DNA from: Cyanoderma ruficeps
Lineage: Eukaryota > Chordata > Aves > Passeriformes > Timaliidae
DNA: 64,000 bases
Direction: 5' to 3'
Assembly: GCA_008694505.1 (NCBI GenBank)
Contig: VZDJ01005178.1
Coordinates: 126,807-190,806, forward strand
Each line of letters opens with the position of its first letter. Within the stretch, counting starts at the first letter, position 1. Position numbers and translations under genes: made by a program. The notes under the pieces are model-generated. The model saw only the letters and a list, made by a program, of their open reading frames with translations. It was not told where the DNA came from and ran no database searches. Shown here piece by piece: positions 62,508 to 64,000 of this stretch.

Positions 62508-64000
62508 CTGGAAAAGAAGAAAAAATAGATATTCAATACAGTATCTTCCATTTTCCATATACTTCCTGTATGATTAAATACCACAACAACAACAACAAAA
62601 AAAAGGCAGTGAAGAAGCAGGATTGTACCAATACTGCCCACACCAACTGGGACTTACAAAACTCAGTGTCTCATTTTTGCATTTCCCTGTGCATCTCTGA
62701 GGGCATCTTCCCCCCAGCAAACAGCTGCATTTCAGCTCTGCTTTAAGCATGGCCTCAAAACCAGCCTTTATTTATAAACAAGTATTTATGTATAAATAGC
62801 CAGAGATGGAGTGAGGGCAGAGCTCAGGCAGATCCCGGGGATGCTGCTCCAGGCCCCATGACTTTGCTGAGTGTCCCAACCCCTGCTGCTGCTGAGGAGA
62901 GAAATTGGTTCCATTTCCAACTGCTGAAATCCAACATCAGAGATCTGGTTTTTATTCCTGACAGAAAATGCCCTGCTCTGCTCAGGGCCCCTTTGTTTTA
63001 GACCATACACATGATAAAGATTAAACTGCATGTCCAGGCTGCTTTGTCCCCAGCCCAGCCCCAGATCTGAGGAGCTCCAAGGGCTGAAGGTGCTGCTGGA
63101 ACCTCCAGGAGAGCCCTGCAAACAAAGCAACCACACAGGCTCCAAATTGAATCTGGACACAGAAAAGGAAAAACATTTTTCTTGCTGCACACAAAGGCTG
63201 ACATGAGCTGCCTGAGCAGCGGGACAATGAGCAGCACCGGAGCCGCACAACAAAGAGCAAGGGCCTCTTGTCCTGTGAGATTCCACTCGTGTCTTCCAGG
63301 CAACAGCAGAAAGGCCAAGGGGAACAGGAGCAGGAGAATAATTTAGGCTGCTTCAACAGCAGCAGAAATTTATCAATATCCCTAAGAAAAGGCATTCACT
63401 TGCACCAACAATTTCCTTTTGTCTGAATTCCTGTTTGCTGCCCTCCCCATCCCCCTTTCAGGCTTCCCACATTCTCTCCTGGCTCCCAACTTGGGAACCT
63501 CCCCTGTATCCCCTCCCCAGATGTCCCTGCACAAGCCCCCGGCGCTTTTGCCAGCCCGGCTCCCCAGCAGTTGGAATTTAGGGAATGATGGACACCGTCC
63601 TGACTCTTTTCCCTCACAATCTGGCCGAGCACGTGACTCCAAAGCCCTGTGCCCAAGGCCAGGGAAGGCAGCTGAAGCTGCTCCATGCACACCAAATTCC
63701 AGCTGCAGAGATCCAAGTGCTCAGAACCAGCTCCCTGACGTGTGGGGCCCTCCCAAAAGCATTCCTGAAGTGCTGAAAGATCAGCACTTTTATCTTTGTC
63801 TGTGTCCTCTTCTGTGGGAAAGAACTCAGAGATGCCGCTGGGTTTTATGGCTGCAAGGAAACCCTGAGGAAAAAAAAAGAGGGAAAAAAAAAGAGGAAAA
63901 GCACGAGAAAAAAAAGGAGGAAAAAGTAAAAAAAAAAACAAAACACTCCACACACACAAAAAAGAAAACTAAAACAAAACCAAACTTAAAAAAAAAAAAA
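62508..64000 (-). other. ITSN1 intron 1 (3' part)
   Basis: No exon, CpG island or promoter recognised. 63850-64000 is a purine-rich, A-rich tract (AAAAAAAAGAGG units). Exon 1 must lie beyond the window. Confidence 0.7.
63865..64000. repeat. A-rich low-complexity tract
   Basis: Runs of A broken by GAGG, GAGGAAAAG and CAAAAC; low complexity to the window edge. Confidence 0.8.

Noticed and set aside
62508..64000. Promoter or exon 1 of ITSN1
   Set aside because: No CpG-rich stretch and no donor that fits; the region looks intronic.

Overview
The window holds one recognisable protein-coding gene, read right to left on the minus strand: intersectin-1 (ITSN1), an endocytic scaffold protein. It covers exon 2 (start codon at 62475) through the terminal exon of the short isoform (ITSN1-S, exon 30, poly(A) signal near 5695). 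All introns follow the GT-AG rule and every reading-frame phase closes. The joined frame is 1,212 codons with the 15-nt microexon and 1,207 without it. Human ITSN1-S is 1,220 residues as I remember it. The organism is a bird, most likely a passerine: more than 30 CR1 LINE 3' ends of the passerine type lie in both orientations, and the protein is close to vertebrate ITSN1.

Layout from high to low coordinate: 62508-64000 is part of intron 1 (exon 1 and the promoter lie outside). Exons 2-5 (62507-54868) encode EH domain 1. Exons 6-7 encode a Pro/Ala-rich linker. Exons 8-10 (50527-47440) encode EH domain 2. Exons 11-18 (46621-28683) encode the Lys/Leu/Glu/Arg/Gln-rich coiled coil. Exons 19-21 encode SH3A with the neural microexon 20 (26206-26220) in its middle. 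Exons 21-22 also carry the AP2-binding linker. Exon 23 is SH3B, exon 25 SH3C, exons 27-28 SH3D and exon 29 SH3E. Exon 30 completes a TGA stop with its first two bases and supplies about 1.55 kb of 3' UTR. Positions 1-5674 lie beyond the short-isoform poly(A) site. They would be intron for the long isoform (DH-PH-C2). I found no long-isoform exon there.

The rest is intron: CR1 fragments, LTR-like pieces, and many mini- and microsatellites. These include a 24-bp array (14.0-14.3 kb), a 51-bp plus GGGAT-type array (9.4-9.96 kb), a 20-bp array at the tail of a CR1 (8.1 kb) and a nested array in intron 11 (43.7-45.3 kb). Three runs of N mark assembly gaps, two of them single Ns inside CR1 copies.

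The window does not contain a new system of genes. The most interesting signals concern isoform control of ITSN1. One is a microexon encoding VKRER instead of the mammalian VKGEW, preceded by nine UGC motifs in 70 nt. A second is a short-isoform stop codon that exists only after splicing. A third is a G-quadruplex and CCA-repeat tract in the intron just before the short-isoform terminal exon.
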